Assembly: GCA_016783825.1 (NCBI GenBank)
Contig: JADHVV010000011.1
Coordinates: 1-43,330, forward strand
Length of the DNA: 43,330 nt
Direction of reading: 5' to 3'
From: Candidatus Zhuqueibacterota bacterium
Lineage (GTDB): Bacteria > Zhuqueibacterota > Zhuqueibacteria > Thermofontimicrobiales > Thermofontimicrobiaceae
The translations under genes were made by a program, and so were the position numbers. Below are positions 43,192 through 43,330 of this stretch, piece by piece (within the stretch, counting starts at the first letter, position 1; each line of letters begins with the position of its first letter). The notes below the pieces were generated by a model, which saw nothing but the letters and a program-made list of their open reading frames with translations, did not search any database and was not told where the DNA came from.

Positions 43192-43330
43192 ATGGAAACT
43201 CAATTTTACCTCGTGGACAAACTTATTTTAATTGTCTATTTTATCGGAATCGTAATGTTGGGTATGTATTTTCGGAAGAAAAGCGATACGCCAATGGGAT
43301 TTATGATCGCTTCTGGAAAAATACCCAGTT
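43192..43330 (+). CDS. Sodium:solute symporter (SSF-like), 5' part
   Basis: The gene begins at ATG 43192 after AAGGAGA and runs off the window; 46 codons are visible. The first membrane segment and following loop (LILIVYFIGIVMLGMYFRKKSDTPMGFMIASGKIP) match the start of SSF-family symporters, where a first helix is followed by a GLYF-type end and a loop with F-x-x-A/G-G. Such carriers import sugars, sialic acid or other solutes with sodium. Lying at the end of the glycosidase array, it may take up a released monosaccharide. Confidence 0.75.
   Translation, partial: METQFYLVDKLILIVYFIGIVMLGMYFRKKSDTPMGFMIASGKIPS

Noticed and set aside
1-43330. tRNA, rRNA or phage genes
   Set aside because: I found no cloverleaf-like or rRNA-like stretches and no integrase, capsid, portal or terminase sequence.

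Overview
The window is AT-rich bacterial DNA, and every protein gene I can support lies on the + strand. It suggests a Gram-negative member of the FCB/Bacteroidota-related lineages. The reasons are a SusC-like TonB-dependent receptor with a carboxypeptidase-regulatory-like plug extension, a PorV/PorQ-type outer membrane protein, C-terminal domains that resemble type IX secretion sorting domains, and many secreted or lipid-anchored glycosidases. The style of receptor + FnIII/sorting-domain protein + PorV, together with the many palindromic intergenic repeats, resembles Calditrichota/KSB1/Ignavibacteria-like genomes. That placement is inference only.

Layout. 1-8.6 kb: an orphan C-terminal fragment of a sorting-domain protein, a lipoprotein alpha/beta hydrolase, a membrane-anchored C45-type Ntn hydrolase, a membrane-anchored GH31 glycosidase, a small secreted protein, and a membrane-anchored unknown whose reading frame has absorbed a palindromic mobile element. 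9.1-17.1 kb: a Tat-exported protein with a sugar-isomerase fold, then a tight three-gene operon (TonB-dependent receptor, secreted FnIII/sorting-domain protein, PorV-like protein). 17.3-28 kb: a small lipoprotein, an endoglycoceramidase-like GH5, a polytopic membrane protein fused to a sialidase-like propeller, and two GH2 enzymes. 28-33.7 kb: a Tat-exported FAD oxidoreductase, a 5'-truncated acetolactate decarboxylase, a SEC-C protein, a neutral-ceramidase-like enzyme, and a small toxin-antitoxin cluster. 33.8-43.3 kb: a giant sialidase-like/propeller/alpha-toroid protein, a fucose/arabinose-isomerase-like enzyme, a CocE-type hydrolase with a sorting domain, a large unknown secreted protein, and the start of a sodium:solute symporter.

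Taken together this is a glycan/glycoconjugate utilisation region. The endoglycoceramidase-like GH5, the ceramidase-like amidase, the Ntn amidase, two sialidase-like proteins, the GH2 and GH31 exo-glycosidases, an outer membrane receptor, sugar isomerases and a symporter could together dismantle a glycolipid such as a glycosphingolipid, but the substrate is not proven by sequence. Nearly every gap longer than about 150 bp carries an inverted-repeat element. Three copies of one family (about 170-195 bp, with a terminal sequence related to GTGTCTGAACGAAAA) are flanked by 6-bp AT-rich direct repeats. One of them sits in frame inside a coding sequence and adds 58 codons. I saw no tRNA, rRNA, CRISPR array, prophage or transposase gene.
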